A stretch of 64,000 bases of DNA from Enterobacter asburiae (GCF_021440515.1 NZ_JAKCMV010000036.1:1-64000); one strand, 5' to 3'; numbered from the stretch's first letter, positions 35,957 to 45,182 are shown. Numbers and translations: made by a program. Notes: generated by a model from the sequence alone, not told the origin.

Positions 35957-37073
35957 GTTCCGTGCTCCCTTGTTCGGTCATGTAGCCCTTGCCCGCGCGG
36001 ATCGCGGCAAGCGGCACCAGAATGTGTTCAGCCTGGAGGCTGTCGTTTTCAGCGTCCGTTAATACCGTCGGCTGGCGCTTCACGGTGAACAGCGTCAGGT
36101 CGGCGTCGAGGCCCGGCGCAATGCGCCCTTTGTGCGCCAGGCGCAGGCCGTCGGCGGCGTTGGCGGTTACGCAGTCAATCACCTGCGGCAGCGACATGCC
36201 GATGGCGAGGAATTTCGACATCACGCTCGCCAGCGACCCGACCGGGCCGTTGATACGGTTGCGGCAGTAGATATCCGAGCTGATGGTATGCGGCAGAATG
36301 CCCATCGCGATGGCGCGTTTCGCCACCTCAAAGCTAAAGCTCGCCGTGCCGTGGCCCACGTCCAGACGCACGCCGCGCTTCAGGGCGCTGGTGATGGAGG
36401 CGCGCAGTTCGCCGGAGGGCGTCAGAATGCGGTTGGGCTTGCCGTTGTAGCAGTGGGTAATAATGTCGCCGGAACTCAGCAGCTCGGCGATTTCATCGAG
36501 GTTCGGCGGGTTGTTGCCGATGTGGACCATCAGCGGCAGGTCGCCGTTCTCTTTCTGAATGCTCTTCGCACGCTCCAGCGGCGTAATGCCGTTTTCACCG
36601 ACCACGCTGCTGCTCATGCGCGCCTTCAGGCCGACGATAAAATCGGGGTGGCGTTTTACCGCCTGCTTCACCGCGTCCGCATCGATATTCGCCATATTCG
36701 CCAGCTCGTTCTGGGCAATCAGCCCGACGCGGGAGATATTCAGCAGGGCAAAAACGTCGGTGGAGGCTTTGCGGGTGATTTCATAAAAATCGTCCACGTC
36801 GTCGGCCCCGGTGCTGCCCGCGTCCACCACCGAGGTAACGCCAGTGGCGATGCCGACGCTGTCCGGCTCGTCGTGGTAAATCGGGGAGTTCGGGTAGCAG
36901 TGAACGTGGGAATCAATCCAGCCCGCGCTGACGAACACGTCGCCGTTCAGCTCAACCGTTTTACGGGCGGGGGTGTCAATCTCGCCAAGCGCCGCGATTT
37001 TTCCGTCCTGAATGGCGATATCGGTCAGGGTATCGTCGGCAAGGCGCGCACGGCGCAGGAGTAAATCAAACAT
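35940..37073 (-). CDS. Amidohydrolase/deacylase of the EF_0837 family
   Basis: 377 residues, amidohydrolase superfamily (dihydroorotase-like, TIGR03583). The metal ligands are visible: His56 and His58 in SHVHCY, a Lys in VGLKARMSSS that may be carbamylated, His in MVHIGNN and THCYNG, and Asp in the C-terminal LDVGHG. In this cassette it would remove an acyl or carbamoyl group from the imported amino-sugar acid. AGGAGATCCCC precedes the ATG. Confidence 0.86.
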   Translation of the reverse strand: MFDLLLRRARLADDTLTDIAIQDGKIAALGEIDTPARKTVELNGDVFVSAGWIDSHVHCYPNSPIYHDEPDSVGIATGVTSVVDAGSTGADDVDDFYEITRKASTDVFALLNISRVGLIAQNELANMANIDADAVKQAVKRHPDFIVGLKARMSSSVVGENGITPLERAKSIQKENGDLPLMVHIGNNPPNLDEIAELLSSGDIITHCYNGKPNRILTPSGELRASITSALKRGVRLDVGHGTASFSFEVAKRAIAMGILPHTISSDIYCRNRINGPVGSLASVMSKFLAIGMSLPQVIDCVTANAADGLRLAHKGRIAPGLDADLTLFTVKRQPTVLTDAENDSLQAEHILVPLAAIRAGKGYMTEQGSTEHAFDL

Positions 37074-37115
37074 GGGGATCTCCTGATAAGACGGGCGCCG
37101 CAGCGCCCGCAGGGA

Positions 37116-37757
37116 TTAAAGCGCGACCGGGAAAAGCCAGCCTAAAATCATGGCACCGAGGATAGCGCCGCCGGTGATTGGCTTCTGCCAGATGTAGAAC
37201 AGCAGCGCGCCTAACAGCGAACCGACGCCGATAGGAATGGAGGCGGTCATGGCGCTGAGGATAATTAACGGCCCGAGGAAGCGGCCGGAGGCGTTACCCG
37301 CGCCCATCATCACGTCCGCCCCGTAGGTGGAGTTGCTCTGATTAATGGTGAACTTACGCGCCAGGATGATGACGTAGCCAATCGCCAGACCAATCACCAG
37401 GCCGGTGATCAGCGCGGCAATGAAGTTGGTCACCGGGAACATGATGCCCGCGCCCAGCAGCAGCGCCGGAACGCCGAGGCCCACGCCGGTCTGGATCGCC
37501 CCGCCGATATCGAGAATACCGACCAGCGAGCCTTCGATGATGCGGGCGAACAGGAAGCTTGCGCCGAACGCCGCCACCGCGCCGTACACGCCGGTATCGA
37601 TACCCGCTTTCAGCATCGCCACGAAGGCCACTTCGTTAAACGCGCCGATGCCGTAGAGGTAGTACATGTGCGTCCCGGCGAACACGCCGGAGGAGAGCAG
37701 GCCAACGAAGATCGGGAACGACCAGTCGGCATACCAAAAACCTTTATTCTGTTCCAT
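37116..37757 (-). CDS. DUF4310 membrane protein (EF_0832-like)
   Basis: 213 residues with about five or six hydrophobic segments and many Gly (GILDIGGAIQTGVGLGVPALLLGAGIMFP; SIPIGVGSLLGALLFYIWQKP). The family has no assigned function. It resembles half of a PTS IIC-type channel in composition and always occurs with the DUF4311 protein, so the two probably form the membrane unit of an importer. It is 13 bases downstream of the DUF4311 gene. Confidence 0.85.
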   Translation of the reverse strand: MEQNKGFWYADWSFPIFVGLLSSGVFAGTHMYYLYGIGAFNEVAFVAMLKAGIDTGVYGAVAAFGASFLFARIIEGSLVGILDIGGAIQTGVGLGVPALLLGAGIMFPVTNFIAALITGLVIGLAIGYVIILARKFTINQSNSTYGADVMMGAGNASGRFLGPLIILSAMTASIPIGVGSLLGALLFYIWQKPITGGAILGAMILGWLFPVAL

Positions 37758-37770
37758 GTAGAGGCTCCTG

Positions 37771-38547
37771 TTATTTACCGCTGAGCGAGTTGTGGATCAT
37801 GTCGAGCCAGTTCGGCACGGTCAGATGGAAAGATTCGATCATCTTCATGTCGAAGCCGCGGAAGAAGCCGCTCAGCACGAACAGCGCGACGATGGCCACC
37901 ATCATCACTTTGGTGACGTGGTTCCAGCCGCTCTCTTCAACGCCTTTCCCGATCAGGATACCCAGCACCAGGCCCGGTACGGCGTTACCCATAATCAGCT
38001 GCGCCGCGCCGCCAAACACGGTGGCCCAGAAGCCCGATTTTTTACCCGCGTCGATCGCCGCCAGCCAGAAGATCACCGGCATCACGGTGTTCACCAGCAG
38101 GTTGGCAGCAGGCACCAGCACCTTAACGGCGGTGACCTGAAGCGCGGCCGGAACGGACGAGGCGGTGAGGTTAAGGAAGGTGACGACAAACATCCCGATG
38201 ATGCCGCAGGCAATCGCCATTTTGCGCGGATCGTGCAGCGTTTCGCCGACGTTACGGTTTTTGATCATCAGCGCCGCCGCGCCCCAGTTCGGGATGATGC
38301 GGTGGTCAACGTCCTGGGTGAATGCACCTGCGGCCACGGAAGAGGCCCAGGCGTTAAAGAAGAAACCTAACCCAAAGGAGAAGTGGGAAGCAGGATCCCC
38401 TTCACAGGAGTTCAGTTCCCCCAACGTACGAAACGCGCCCATACCCTGAGTGGTAGGCGCATGAAACATGCGTGCAGCCCCGGCCCCAACGCCGACGCCT
38501 ACCAGGCCGCCGATGATGAGCGATTTTATTAATATAATTAAGAACAT
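37771..38547 (-). CDS. DUF4311 membrane protein (EF_0833-like)
   Basis: 258 residues with about six hydrophobic segments, including LIIGGLVGVGVGAGAARMFHAP near the start and IIGMFVVTFLNLTASSVPAALQV. GELNSCEGDPASHFSFGLGFFFNAW is a distinctive polar segment that could line a substrate site. Function unknown; partner of DUF4310. Confidence 0.85.
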   Translation of the reverse strand: MFLIILIKSLIIGGLVGVGVGAGAARMFHAPTTQGMGAFRTLGELNSCEGDPASHFSFGLGFFFNAWASSVAAGAFTQDVDHRIIPNWGAAALMIKNRNVGETLHDPRKMAIACGIIGMFVVTFLNLTASSVPAALQVTAVKVLVPAANLLVNTVMPVIFWLAAIDAGKKSGFWATVFGGAAQLIMGNAVPGLVLGILIGKGVEESGWNHVTKVMMVAIVALFVLSGFFRGFDMKMIESFHLTVPNWLDMIHNSLSGK

Positions 38548-38569
38548 CAGTCTGCCCTTTTATGAATAA

Positions 38570-38869
38570 TCAGCGTTGCGTGACAAAGTCCACCTGGTCG
38601 AGATTGATGGCGGTCACGTTGACGGTCACATCCAGCTCCACGCTGTAGGTGCGTCTTTCCCGGCGCAAAAAGAAGAACAGAAAGGCTTCTTTACGCACCG
38701 CTTCTTGCGCCTGAACGACCTGCACATCCTGTGGCTCAATACGCAGTAAGATATGCGGTGAGGCTTTCATCACCGCGGCCTGAACGTGGTTGAGTGCGTC
38801 GGCAAAGGCGCGCGCTTTGGCGTCGCCCTTCCCTTTGACTCTCACGGTGGTTGAGAACTGTTCTTTCAT
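38570..38869 (-). CDS. DUF4312 protein (EF_0831-like)
   Basis: 99 residues, soluble, alpha/beta. The start at MKEQFSTTVRVKG is 2 bases after the stop of the SFCGS gene, so translation is coupled; the longer frame overlaps that gene and is rejected. Function unknown. Charged helix KARAFADALNHVQAAVMKA and a strand RTYSVELDVTVNVTAINL are visible. Confidence 0.82.
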   Translation of the reverse strand: MKEQFSTTVRVKGKGDAKARAFADALNHVQAAVMKASPHILLRIEPQDVQVVQAQEAVRKEAFLFFFLRRERRTYSVELDVTVNVTAINLDQVDFVTQR

Positions 38870-38871
38870 GC

Positions 38872-39234
38872 TTACGCGCCGTGCTTCTTCTGCCACGCCT
38901 GCACCAGACGCTCGCCCAGCTCTTCTTTATCCATAAAGCCAAAGCCCAGCACGTTGCAGCCTTCGTTGATGGCGGTTACGCCCTCTTCCACGGAGCGCAT
39001 GCCGTATTTGGCTTTGTAGCCATACTTAGTCTGCGCGGTGATAGCGCCCGCGCCGCCGCTGCCGCAGAAGGAGATACCGAAGGTGGCGTTTTCCGCTTTC
39101 ATCACGTCGCCCAGCTTCATATCCGCTGCCATACCCGGCACAACCACGGCGCGTCCACCTGCTTTTTCGATACCGGCAGCCACTTTCTGACCTTTACCCA
39201 AGCGATCGCCAATCACGACTGTAATCTGTTCCAT
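38872..39234 (-). CDS. Glycine-rich SFCGS-family protein (EF_0830-like)
   Basis: 120 residues starting MEQITVVIGDRLGKGQK after AAAGGAGCAACAC. The name-giving motif SFCGSGGAGA (about 55-64) places a Cys in a Gly-rich loop after a beta strand, similar to the phosphocysteine loop CxSGxGTS of PTS IIB proteins. This suggests, without proof, that it is the IIB-like phosphocarrier of the cassette. A second Cys is in NEGCNVLGFGF. Confidence 0.85.
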   Translation of the reverse strand: MEQITVVIGDRLGKGQKVAAGIEKAGGRAVVVPGMAADMKLGDVMKAENATFGISFCGSGGAGAITAQTKYGYKAKYGMRSVEEGVTAINEGCNVLGFGFMDKEELGERLVQAWQKKHGA

Positions 39235-39244
39235 GTGTTGCTCC

Positions 39245-39565
39245 TTAAAGGTTGTCTTTTGCGACTTCGAAGTGAACGGAGAGCAGCCAGGCCTCTTCAT
39301 CAGGAAGATTGCCAAACTGCGCGACCACTTCGCGGGCCAGCTGCATTGAATCCGGTGAAATTTCGTCGAACAGCTCTGCTTCCACTTCCGGCAGCGGCTC
39401 GCCGGTCACCGACCGGTGCGCCATCGCGCGAACGTGGGAGGTCAGCATCTGCTCCTGTACTGCGTTGGGGATGATGTCGTGCCGGGCGAGCAGGGCATAA
39501 ACCTGCTTCAGCATGGTGTCAGCGAGCTGCTCTGTGTGCATCGCCAGGTCTCCAGTCTCGTTCAT
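39245..39565 (-). CDS. Stand-alone PRD protein (EF_0829-like)
   Basis: 106 residues, a single PTS regulation domain without DNA- or RNA-binding part. The conserved His positions are in LTSHVRAMAHR and WLLSVHFEVAK. The ATG at 39565 follows ACGGAGCGGTA; a GTG at 39583 is less likely. First gene of the leftward operon. It may accept phosphate from HPr or EIIB and act on the large regulator at the far end, or be a IIA-like relay. Confidence 0.82.
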   Translation of the reverse strand: MNETGDLAMHTEQLADTMLKQVYALLARHDIIPNAVQEQMLTSHVRAMAHRSVTGEPLPEVEAELFDEISPDSMQLAREVVAQFGNLPDEEAWLLSVHFEVAKDNL

Positions 39566-39651
39566 TACCGCTCCGTTAATCACTCGTCTTACCCCGTTAA
39601 TGTCTCTGGGTTAAAACTAACGCTGGCGGTGGCGGGTTTGTAGCGAGTTGT

Positions 39652-39671
39652 TTTCCACTTCGAAGTGGAAA
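39652..39671. promoter_or_regulatory. Perfect 20-bp palindrome, candidate operator
   Basis: TTTCCACTTCGAAGTGGAAA is a perfect inverted repeat 90 bases upstream of the first gene of the operon. It is a likely binding site for the PRD/IIA regulator encoded at the end of the cluster. Confidence 0.6.
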
Positions 39672-39684
39672 GGGGCGCGGCAGC

Positions 39685-39751
39685 AGTGATCTGTGCCACA
39701 GAAATGGGCGGAATAAAGCGATTCCGCTGGTTTAACGTGATGAATATCACG
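39685..39751 (-). promoter_or_regulatory. Two CRP-like sites
   Basis: AGTGATCTGTGCCACA (39685-39700) and CGTGATGAATATCACG (39736-39751, perfect 5-base arms) fit TGTGA-N6-TCACA at 8 of 10 positions each. They sit upstream of the palindrome, consistent with catabolite control of a sugar operon. Confidence 0.5.
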
Positions 39752-39846
39752 CATTACGTGGGTAAATCAGGGGGATAAAAAGGAAAACGTTGGGGGCGGT
39801 TATCGCAAAACTGTGACGGTGATAGGGTTTACTTATTACGGCGCAT

Positions 39847-39875
39847 AAAAAAAGCGAGGACATCTGCCCTCGCCT
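39847..39875 (-). terminator. Terminator of cybC
   Basis: On the - strand GCGAGG-GCAGATGT-CCTCGC is followed by seven T (39847-39853). Confidence 0.9.
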
Positions 39876-39899
39876 TTCATCATTCAGACGCTGCGTCTG

Positions 39900-40286
39900 T
39901 TAGCGATACTTCTTGTGATAGGTGTTGCGGGTGGTCACGAACTGGTCCGCTGCCGCCTGCGCTTCTTTCACTTTACCTTCTTCCGTCAGCTTCAGCGCGC
40001 CGTCGATCTGGCCGACCAGCACGTCAAAACCGTGGCGATAATCTTTCATTTCGGCGCTGTCAGGCGCTTTGTTTTCCAGCTTCGGCGGAGTGGATTTTTG
40101 CGCATCCAGCGCCGCTTTACGCATTTTGGTCAACGCGTCTTTCATGTCCGCCGCGTTGTCCGTCTTCTGAACCACCTTCAGGTTTTCGCTGAGGATATCC
40201 ATGTTGTCTTCAAGATCGGCGGCAAACGCGGCAGAACCAAGAACCAGCGTTGAGGCGGCGACGATCGCTAACAGGTGTTTACGCAT
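39900..40286 (-). CDS. cybC: Soluble cytochrome b562
   Basis: 128 residues with a 22-residue signal peptide. The mature 106-residue four-helix bundle has haem ligands Met7 (ADLEDNM) and His102 (TYHKKYR) exactly as in E. coli. Periplasmic electron carrier of uncertain partner. Followed by its own terminator. Confidence 0.97.
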   Translation of the reverse strand: MRKHLLAIVAASTLVLGSAAFAADLEDNMDILSENLKVVQKTDNAADMKDALTKMRKAALDAQKSTPPKLENKAPDSAEMKDYRHGFDVLVGQIDGALKLTEEGKVKEAQAAADQFVTTRNTYHKKYR

Positions 40287-40323
40287 TGCTCACTTCCTTT
40301 TTTATTATTAAAAAATTCATTCT

Positions 40324-40516
40324 TATACCCTCAATAATTCGAGTTACAGGACAAAACGCTTATAGCGTTTTGTACAGCGCTTGCGCTGGCCCCTAAGGGC
40401 GAGGCCACAGGCCGAGTAACGCGGCAAGTGCGTGAATCCCCAGCAGCTTACATCAGTAAGTGACTGGGGTGAGCGCGCGCAGCCAACGCATCTGTAGCGC
40501 GAAGTATGACGGGTAT
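40324..40516. repeat. ERIC element with internal insertion, 193 bp
   Basis: Ends TATACCC and GGGTAT, core TGAATCCCCAGCAGCTTAC and AAGTGACTGGGGTGAGCG. About 70 bases (from ACAAAACGCTTATAGCGTTT to the GTAACGCGGCAAG junction) are extra compared with the 127-bp unit, a variant with its own hairpin. It abuts the pmbA stop codon. The copy at 59577 has the same insertion. Confidence 0.93.
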
Positions 40517-41868
40517 TATTGACCGGCGATTTTCATTTCCGGCAGAAGAACTGAACCACACTGTATATTGCTACGCGTTTCAATATCGTTACCCACCGTC
40601 ACAATATTGCTCCACATATCTTTCAGGTTACCCGCGATGGTGATTTCGCTCACAGGATACTGAATTTCGCCGTTTTCAACCCAGAAGCCCGCCGCACCGC
40701 GCGAGTAGTCCCCGGTGATGCCGCTTACGCCCTGGCCCATCAGCTCGGTGACCACCAGGCCGGTGCCCATCTCTTTGAGCATCTGCTCAAAGCTCAAGCC
40801 CTGACCCGGAATGCGCCAGTTGTGGATCCCGCCCGCGTGCCCGGTGCTTTTCAGCCCCAGCTTGCGCGCGGAGTAGTTGGTCAGCAGCCACTGGGTCAGA
40901 ACGCCGTCTTTGATGATGTCGCGGCGCTCGGTGCGCACCCCTTCGCTGTCGAACGGCGTGGAGGCCAGCCCTTTCAGCAGGTGCGGATGCTCTTCAATGG
41001 TCAGCCACTCAGGGAGGATCTGCTTGCCGAGAGAGTCGAGCAGGAAGGTCGATTTACGGTACACCGCACCGCCCGCGATGGCGCCAACCAGATGACCAAA
41101 CAGGCCCGTCGCCACTTCGTTAGCGAAGATAACCGGGGCCTTCATGGTGGAGAGCTTGCGCGGAGAGAGGCGCGATAGGGTGCGCTTCGCACACTCGGCA
41201 CCGACCCACTCAGGAGACTGCAAGTCCCCCAGCGCGCGGCCAATGGTGTAGGCGTAGTCACGCTCCATATCGCCGTTTTCTTCGGCGATCACGCAGCTTG
41301 AAAGGGAGTGACGGGTGGAGCAGTAGCCCTGCAACATGCCGTGGCTGTTGCCGAATACCTTGATGCCGTAGTGGCTGTTAAAGCTGCCGCCTTCGGTATT
41401 GGTGATGCGTTTATCGGCCTGTAAAGAGGCCTGTTCCGCACGCGCCGCCAGTTCGATGGCTTCGTCAGGCGTCACTTCCGCCGGGTGGAACAGGTCGAGA
41501 TCCGGTGCGTCGAACGCCAGCAGCTCTTTGTCTGCCACGCCAGCATACGGGTCGGGAGAGGTATAGCGGGCGATGTCCAGCGCCGCCTGCACCGTGCGGG
41601 CAATGGCGTCCGGGCTGAGATCGGTAGACGACGCGCTGCCTTTACGGTTCTGGTGATAAACGGTGATCCCCAGTGCGCCATCGCTGTTAAATTCAACATT
41701 TTCCACTTCGCCGTAGCGGGTGCTCACGCTAATACCGGTGGTTTTGCTGACCGCCACTTCGGCGCCATCTGATTTCTCTGAAGCCAGCGCCAGCGCTGTG
41801 GAAACGGCTTCTTCCAGAATCTTACGCTGCGCTTCAACTTGTGAGGTTACTTTCATCGCAAATGCCAT
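40516..41868 (-). CDS. pmbA: Metalloprotease PmbA/TldE
   Basis: 450 residues, TldD/PmbA family. With TldD it forms a zinc protease that matures microcin B17 and degrades the CcdA antitoxin; TldD carries the metal, PmbA is the partner chain. [16 protein letters not shown]-like and [16 protein letters not shown] segments match E. coli. The start at [14 protein letters not shown] (41868) fits the E. coli length; the frame extends 23 codons further upstream. Confidence 0.95.
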   Translation of the reverse strand: MAFAMKVTSQVEAQRKILEEAVSTALALASEKSDGAEVAVSKTTGISVSTRYGEVENVEFNSDGALGITVYHQNRKGSASSTDLSPDAIARTVQAALDIARYTSPDPYAGVADKELLAFDAPDLDLFHPAEVTPDEAIELAARAEQASLQADKRITNTEGGSFNSHYGIKVFGNSHGMLQGYCSTRHSLSSCVIAEENGDMERDYAYTIGRALGDLQSPEWVGAECAKRTLSRLSPRKLSTMKAPVIFANEVATGLFGHLVGAIAGGAVYRKSTFLLDSLGKQILPEWLTIEEHPHLLKGLASTPFDSEGVRTERRDIIKDGVLTQWLLTNYSARKLGLKSTGHAGGIHNWRIPGQGLSFEQMLKEMGTGLVVTELMGQGVSGITGDYSRGAAGFWVENGEIQYPVSEITIAGNLKDMWSNIVTVGNDIETRSNIQCGSVLLPEMKIAGQ

Positions 41869-41963
41869 ACTGTAAGAGAGAGTTAAATGAAGTCTATCAG
41901 AGAACCGTTTTTCAGTGCGCATCTTAACTGGTAACATTAGCCTCTTTTTTTAAGGAGCCTGAC

Positions 41964-42515
41964 ATGACTAAGCAGCCCGAAGACTGGCTCGACGACGTTC
42001 CCGGTGATGACATCGAAGACGAAGATGATGAGATCATCTGGGTCAGTAAAAGTGAAATTAAACGCGACGCCGAAGAGTTAAAACAGCTTGGCGCGGAAAT
42101 GGTAGAGCTGGGTAAAAACTCGCTGGATAAACTCCCGCTTGACCAGGATCTGCGCGATGCCATTGAACTTGCACAGAAAATCAAAAAAGAGGGTCGTCGC
42201 CGCCAGCTTCAGCTGATCGGTAAAATGCTGCGTCAGCGCGATGTCGATCCGATCCGCCAGGCGCTGGACAAGCTCAAAAACCGCCACAACCAGCAGGTTG
42301 CGCTGTTCCACAAGCTTGAGCAGATCCGCGATCGTCTGATCGAACAGGGCGATGACGCGGTGCCAGAGGTGTTAAACCTGTGGCCAGACGCCGACCGCCA
42401 GCAGCTGCGTTCGCTCATCCGTAACGCGAAGAAAGAGAAAGAAGGGAATAAGCCGCCGAAGTCCGCGCGCCTGATTTTCCAGTATCTGCGCGAGCTGTCT
42501 GAGAACGAAGAGTAA
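41964..42515 (+). CDS. darP: Ribosome-associated protein DarP (YjgA)
   Basis: 183 residues, highly charged and helical. DarP binds late 50S precursors near the peptidyl transferase centre and helps assembly. The acidic start ([14 protein letters not shown]) and the helix [21 protein letters not shown] match E. coli YjgA. TTAAGGAGCCTGAC precedes the ATG. Divergent from pmbA, its usual arrangement. Confidence 0.95.
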   Translation: MTKQPEDWLDDVPGDDIEDEDDEIIWVSKSEIKRDAEELKQLGAEMVELGKNSLDKLPLDQDLRDAIELAQKIKKEGRRRQLQLIGKMLRQRDVDPIRQALDKLKNRHNQQVALFHKLEQIRDRLIEQGDDAVPEVLNLWPDADRQQLRSLIRNAKKEKEGNKPPKSARLIFQYLRELSENEE

Positions 42516-42519
42516 GCCC

Positions 42520-42599
42520 CCCTCACCCTGACCCTCTCCCCGGAGGGGCGAGGGGAATCAAACACCCTCTCCCCTCCGGGGAGAGGGCTGGGGTGAGGG
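42520..42599. repeat. CCCTCACCC-type intergenic repeat, double, copy 6
   Basis: Two inverted units (CCCTCACCCTGACCCTCTCC and GGGGAGAGGGCTGGGGTGAG) fill the whole gap between convergent darP and mpl. Confidence 0.85.
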
Positions 42600-42601
42600 G
42601 C

Positions 42602-43975
42602 TTACTCTGCCGCTGCCGCTTTCTTCGCCAGACCGTCCAGCAGTTTCTGATGGATGCCACCAAAACCGCCGTTGCTCATCACCAGAATGTGATCCCCCGG
42701 CTGTGCGGTTTTCACCACCATATCCGCCAGCGCATCCACGTCTGCACTCCAGTGCGCGGGCTGTACGCAGGCGTCAGCCACTTCCGCAACCTGCCACGGA
42801 ATATGCTGCGGCTGAAGCAGGAACACTTCGTCGGCACGGCCTAAAGAAGGGGCGAGATCGTCTTTGCAGATCCCCATCTTCATGGTGTTCGAACGCGGCT
42901 CCAGCACCGCCAGAATACGCGCGGTGCCGCCGACTTTGCCGCGCAGCGCCGCGAGCGTCGCCAGGATTGCCGTCGGGTGGTGCGCGAAGTCGTCGTACAC
43001 GGTCACGCCGTTGGCTTCACCGCGCAGCTCCAGACGACGACGGGCGTTGATGAACGATCCCAGCGCGTCGGCCGCATCAGAAGGCTGAATGCCCACGTGG
43101 CGCGCCGCGGCAATCGCCATCAGGCCGTTGTGCATATTGTGTTCGCCCACCAGGCTCCATTTCACTTCACCGACCTTTTCGCCGTCCAGCCACACGTCCC
43201 ACTCGGAGGCGTCGGCGTTGGTTTTCTTCGCCTGCCAGTGGCCCTGCTCGCCCACCAGCTCCTGCTCGCTCCAGCAGCCCATCGCCAGCGTCTGTTTCAG
43301 GTTAATGTCGTTTTCCGGCAGGATGATGCGCCCCTGACCCGGCACGATGCGCACCAGATGGTGGAACTGTTTCTGGATCGCTTTCAGGTCGTCGAAGATA
43401 TCCGCGTGATCGAACTCAAGGTTGTTGAGGATCAGCGTGCGCGGGCAGTAATGCACAAATTTGGAACGCTTGTCGAAGAAGGCGCAGTCGTATTCGTCCG
43501 CTTCGATCACGAAGAACGGGCTGTCGCCCAGACGGGCGGAGACGTCGAAGTTGCCCGGAACGCCGCCAATCACAAAGCCCGGCTTGTAGCCGCAGGCTTC
43601 GAGGATCCAGGTCGCCATCCCGGCGGTGGTGGTTTTACCGTGCGTACCGGCCACGGCCAGCACCCAGCGGTCGCGCAGGACGAAATCGTGCAGCCACTGC
43701 GGGCCAGACATGTACGGAATGTTGCGCTCCAGCACCGCTTCCACGCACGGATTACCGCGGGTCATGGCGTTGCCGATAATCACTAAATCCGGCTCTGAAT
43801 CGAGCTGGCTGGCATCGTAACCCTGAATCAGATCGATGCCCTGCTTCTCAAGAAGCGTGCTCATTGGCGGATACACATTGGCGTCCGAACCCGTCACCTC
43901 ATGGCCCAGCGAGCGCGCCAGCATTGCCAGTCCGCCCATGAAAGTGCCACAAATCCCCAATATATGAATGCGCAT
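42602..43975 (-). CDS. mpl: UDP-N-acetylmuramate:tripeptide ligase
   Basis: 457 residues, Mur ligase family. It attaches recycled L-Ala-gamma-D-Glu-mDAP to UDP-MurNAc in murein recycling. GICGTFMGGLAMLARSLGHE at the start, the ATP loop VAGTHGKTTTAGM (about 110-122), the EADEYD segment and the Mur C-terminal domain are present. Length fits E. coli Mpl. Confidence 0.97.
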   Translation of the reverse strand: MRIHILGICGTFMGGLAMLARSLGHEVTGSDANVYPPMSTLLEKQGIDLIQGYDASQLDSEPDLVIIGNAMTRGNPCVEAVLERNIPYMSGPQWLHDFVLRDRWVLAVAGTHGKTTTAGMATWILEACGYKPGFVIGGVPGNFDVSARLGDSPFFVIEADEYDCAFFDKRSKFVHYCPRTLILNNLEFDHADIFDDLKAIQKQFHHLVRIVPGQGRIILPENDINLKQTLAMGCWSEQELVGEQGHWQAKKTNADASEWDVWLDGEKVGEVKWSLVGEHNMHNGLMAIAAARHVGIQPSDAADALGSFINARRRLELRGEANGVTVYDDFAHHPTAILATLAALRGKVGGTARILAVLEPRSNTMKMGICKDDLAPSLGRADEVFLLQPQHIPWQVAEVADACVQPAHWSADVDALADMVVKTAQPGDHILVMSNGGFGGIHQKLLDGLAKKAAAAE

Positions 43976-44172
43976 ACGTCACTATCCTTCTTTAATTTGG
44001 CGCACATTTTACTCACATGTCAGCGGGTGTGAAACGCATTTCAGGTAAATCCGTATCTGCTGGCGCGATTCACCTCTGCGCGACTATTTGAATGTTTGTT
44101 AAGATTGTTGGGCTTTAGTCGTTTTAGTGAACATACGATCGCTCTACTCACACAAGATGCAGGGAAAGTGTT

Positions 44173-45171
44173 ATGAAAACGTTAGGTGAATTTATTGTCG
44201 AGAAGCAGCACGAGTTCTCTCATGCTACCGGTGAACTCACTGCTTTGCTGTCGGCAATAAAGCTGGGCGCTAAGATCATCCACCGTGATATCAACAAGGC
44301 CGGGCTGGTCGATATCCTGGGTGCCAGCGGTGCCGAGAACGTTCAGGGCGAGGTTCAGCAGAAACTCGATCTGTTCGCAAATGAAAAACTGAAAGCTGCA
44401 CTGCGCGCGCGCGACATCGTGGCGGGTATCGCCTCTGAAGAAGAAGATGAAATCGTCGTTTTCGAAGGCTGCGAACACGCAAAATACGTTGTTCTGATGG
44501 ATCCCCTCGACGGCTCCTCCAACATCGACGTTAACGTTTCTGTCGGCACTATTTTCTCCATTTATCGCCGCGTGACGCCTGTCGGCACGCCGGTGACCGA
44601 AGAAGATTTCCTGCAACCGGGCAGCAACCAGGTTGCGGCTGGCTATGTGGTTTACGGCTCGTCGACCATGCTGGTCTACACCACCGGCTGCGGCGTTCAC
44701 GCCTTTACCTACGATCCGTCGCTCGGCGTCTTCTGCCTGAGCCAGGAGCGTATGCGCTTCCCGGAGAAGGGCAACACCTACTCCATCAACGAAGGCAACT
44801 ACATCCGATTCCCGAACGGCGTGAAGAAGTACATCAAGTTCTGCCAGGAAGAGGATAAAAACACCCAGCGCCCGTACACCTCGCGCTACATCGGCTCGCT
44901 GGTGGCGGACTTCCACCGCAACCTGCTGAAAGGCGGGATTTATCTCTATCCAAGCACCGCCAGCCACCCGGACGGTAAGCTGCGTCTGCTGTACGAATGC
45001 AACCCGATGGCGTTCCTGGCGGAGCAGGCGGGCGGCAAGGCGAGCGACGGTAAAGAGCGTATTCTGGACATCGTGCCGGAAAGCCTGCACCAGCGCCGCT
45101 CGTTCTTCGTCGGCAACAACCATATGGTTGAAGACGTTGAGCGTTTTATCCGCGAATTCCCGGACGCATAA
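44173..45171 (+). CDS. fbp: Fructose-1,6-bisphosphatase class I
   Basis: 332 residues. Gluconeogenic enzyme releasing phosphate from fructose-1,6-bisphosphate. [13 protein letters not shown] is the metal and catalytic motif; [22 protein letters not shown] binds the substrate. Same length as E. coli. Divergent from mpl. Confidence 0.98.
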   Translation: MKTLGEFIVEKQHEFSHATGELTALLSAIKLGAKIIHRDINKAGLVDILGASGAENVQGEVQQKLDLFANEKLKAALRARDIVAGIASEEEDEIVVFEGCEHAKYVVLMDPLDGSSNIDVNVSVGTIFSIYRRVTPVGTPVTEEDFLQPGSNQVAAGYVVYGSSTMLVYTTGCGVHAFTYDPSLGVFCLSQERMRFPEKGNTYSINEGNYIRFPNGVKKYIKFCQEEDKNTQRPYTSRYIGSLVADFHRNLLKGGIYLYPSTASHPDGKLRLLYECNPMAFLAEQAGGKASDGKERILDIVPESLHQRRSFFVGNNHMVEDVERFIREFPDA

Positions 45172-45182
45172 CGCTTTTTAAC

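Larger units (their letters stand above)
39566..39899. other. Control region of the EF_0829-type operon and cybC end
   Basis: 334 bases without a gene. From left to right: weak -10-like sequences on the - strand (TTAGTTTTAA, 39611-39620), a 20-bp palindrome, two CRP-like sites, then the cybC terminator. No good -35 was found, which fits activation by a regulator. Confidence 0.6.

Noticed and set aside
39684-39699. Possible sigma-54 promoter (TGGCAC...CTGC) on the - strand
   Set aside because: GG and GC are 11 bases apart instead of 10, and no sigma-54 activator is encoded here; a CRP-like site explains the sequence better.
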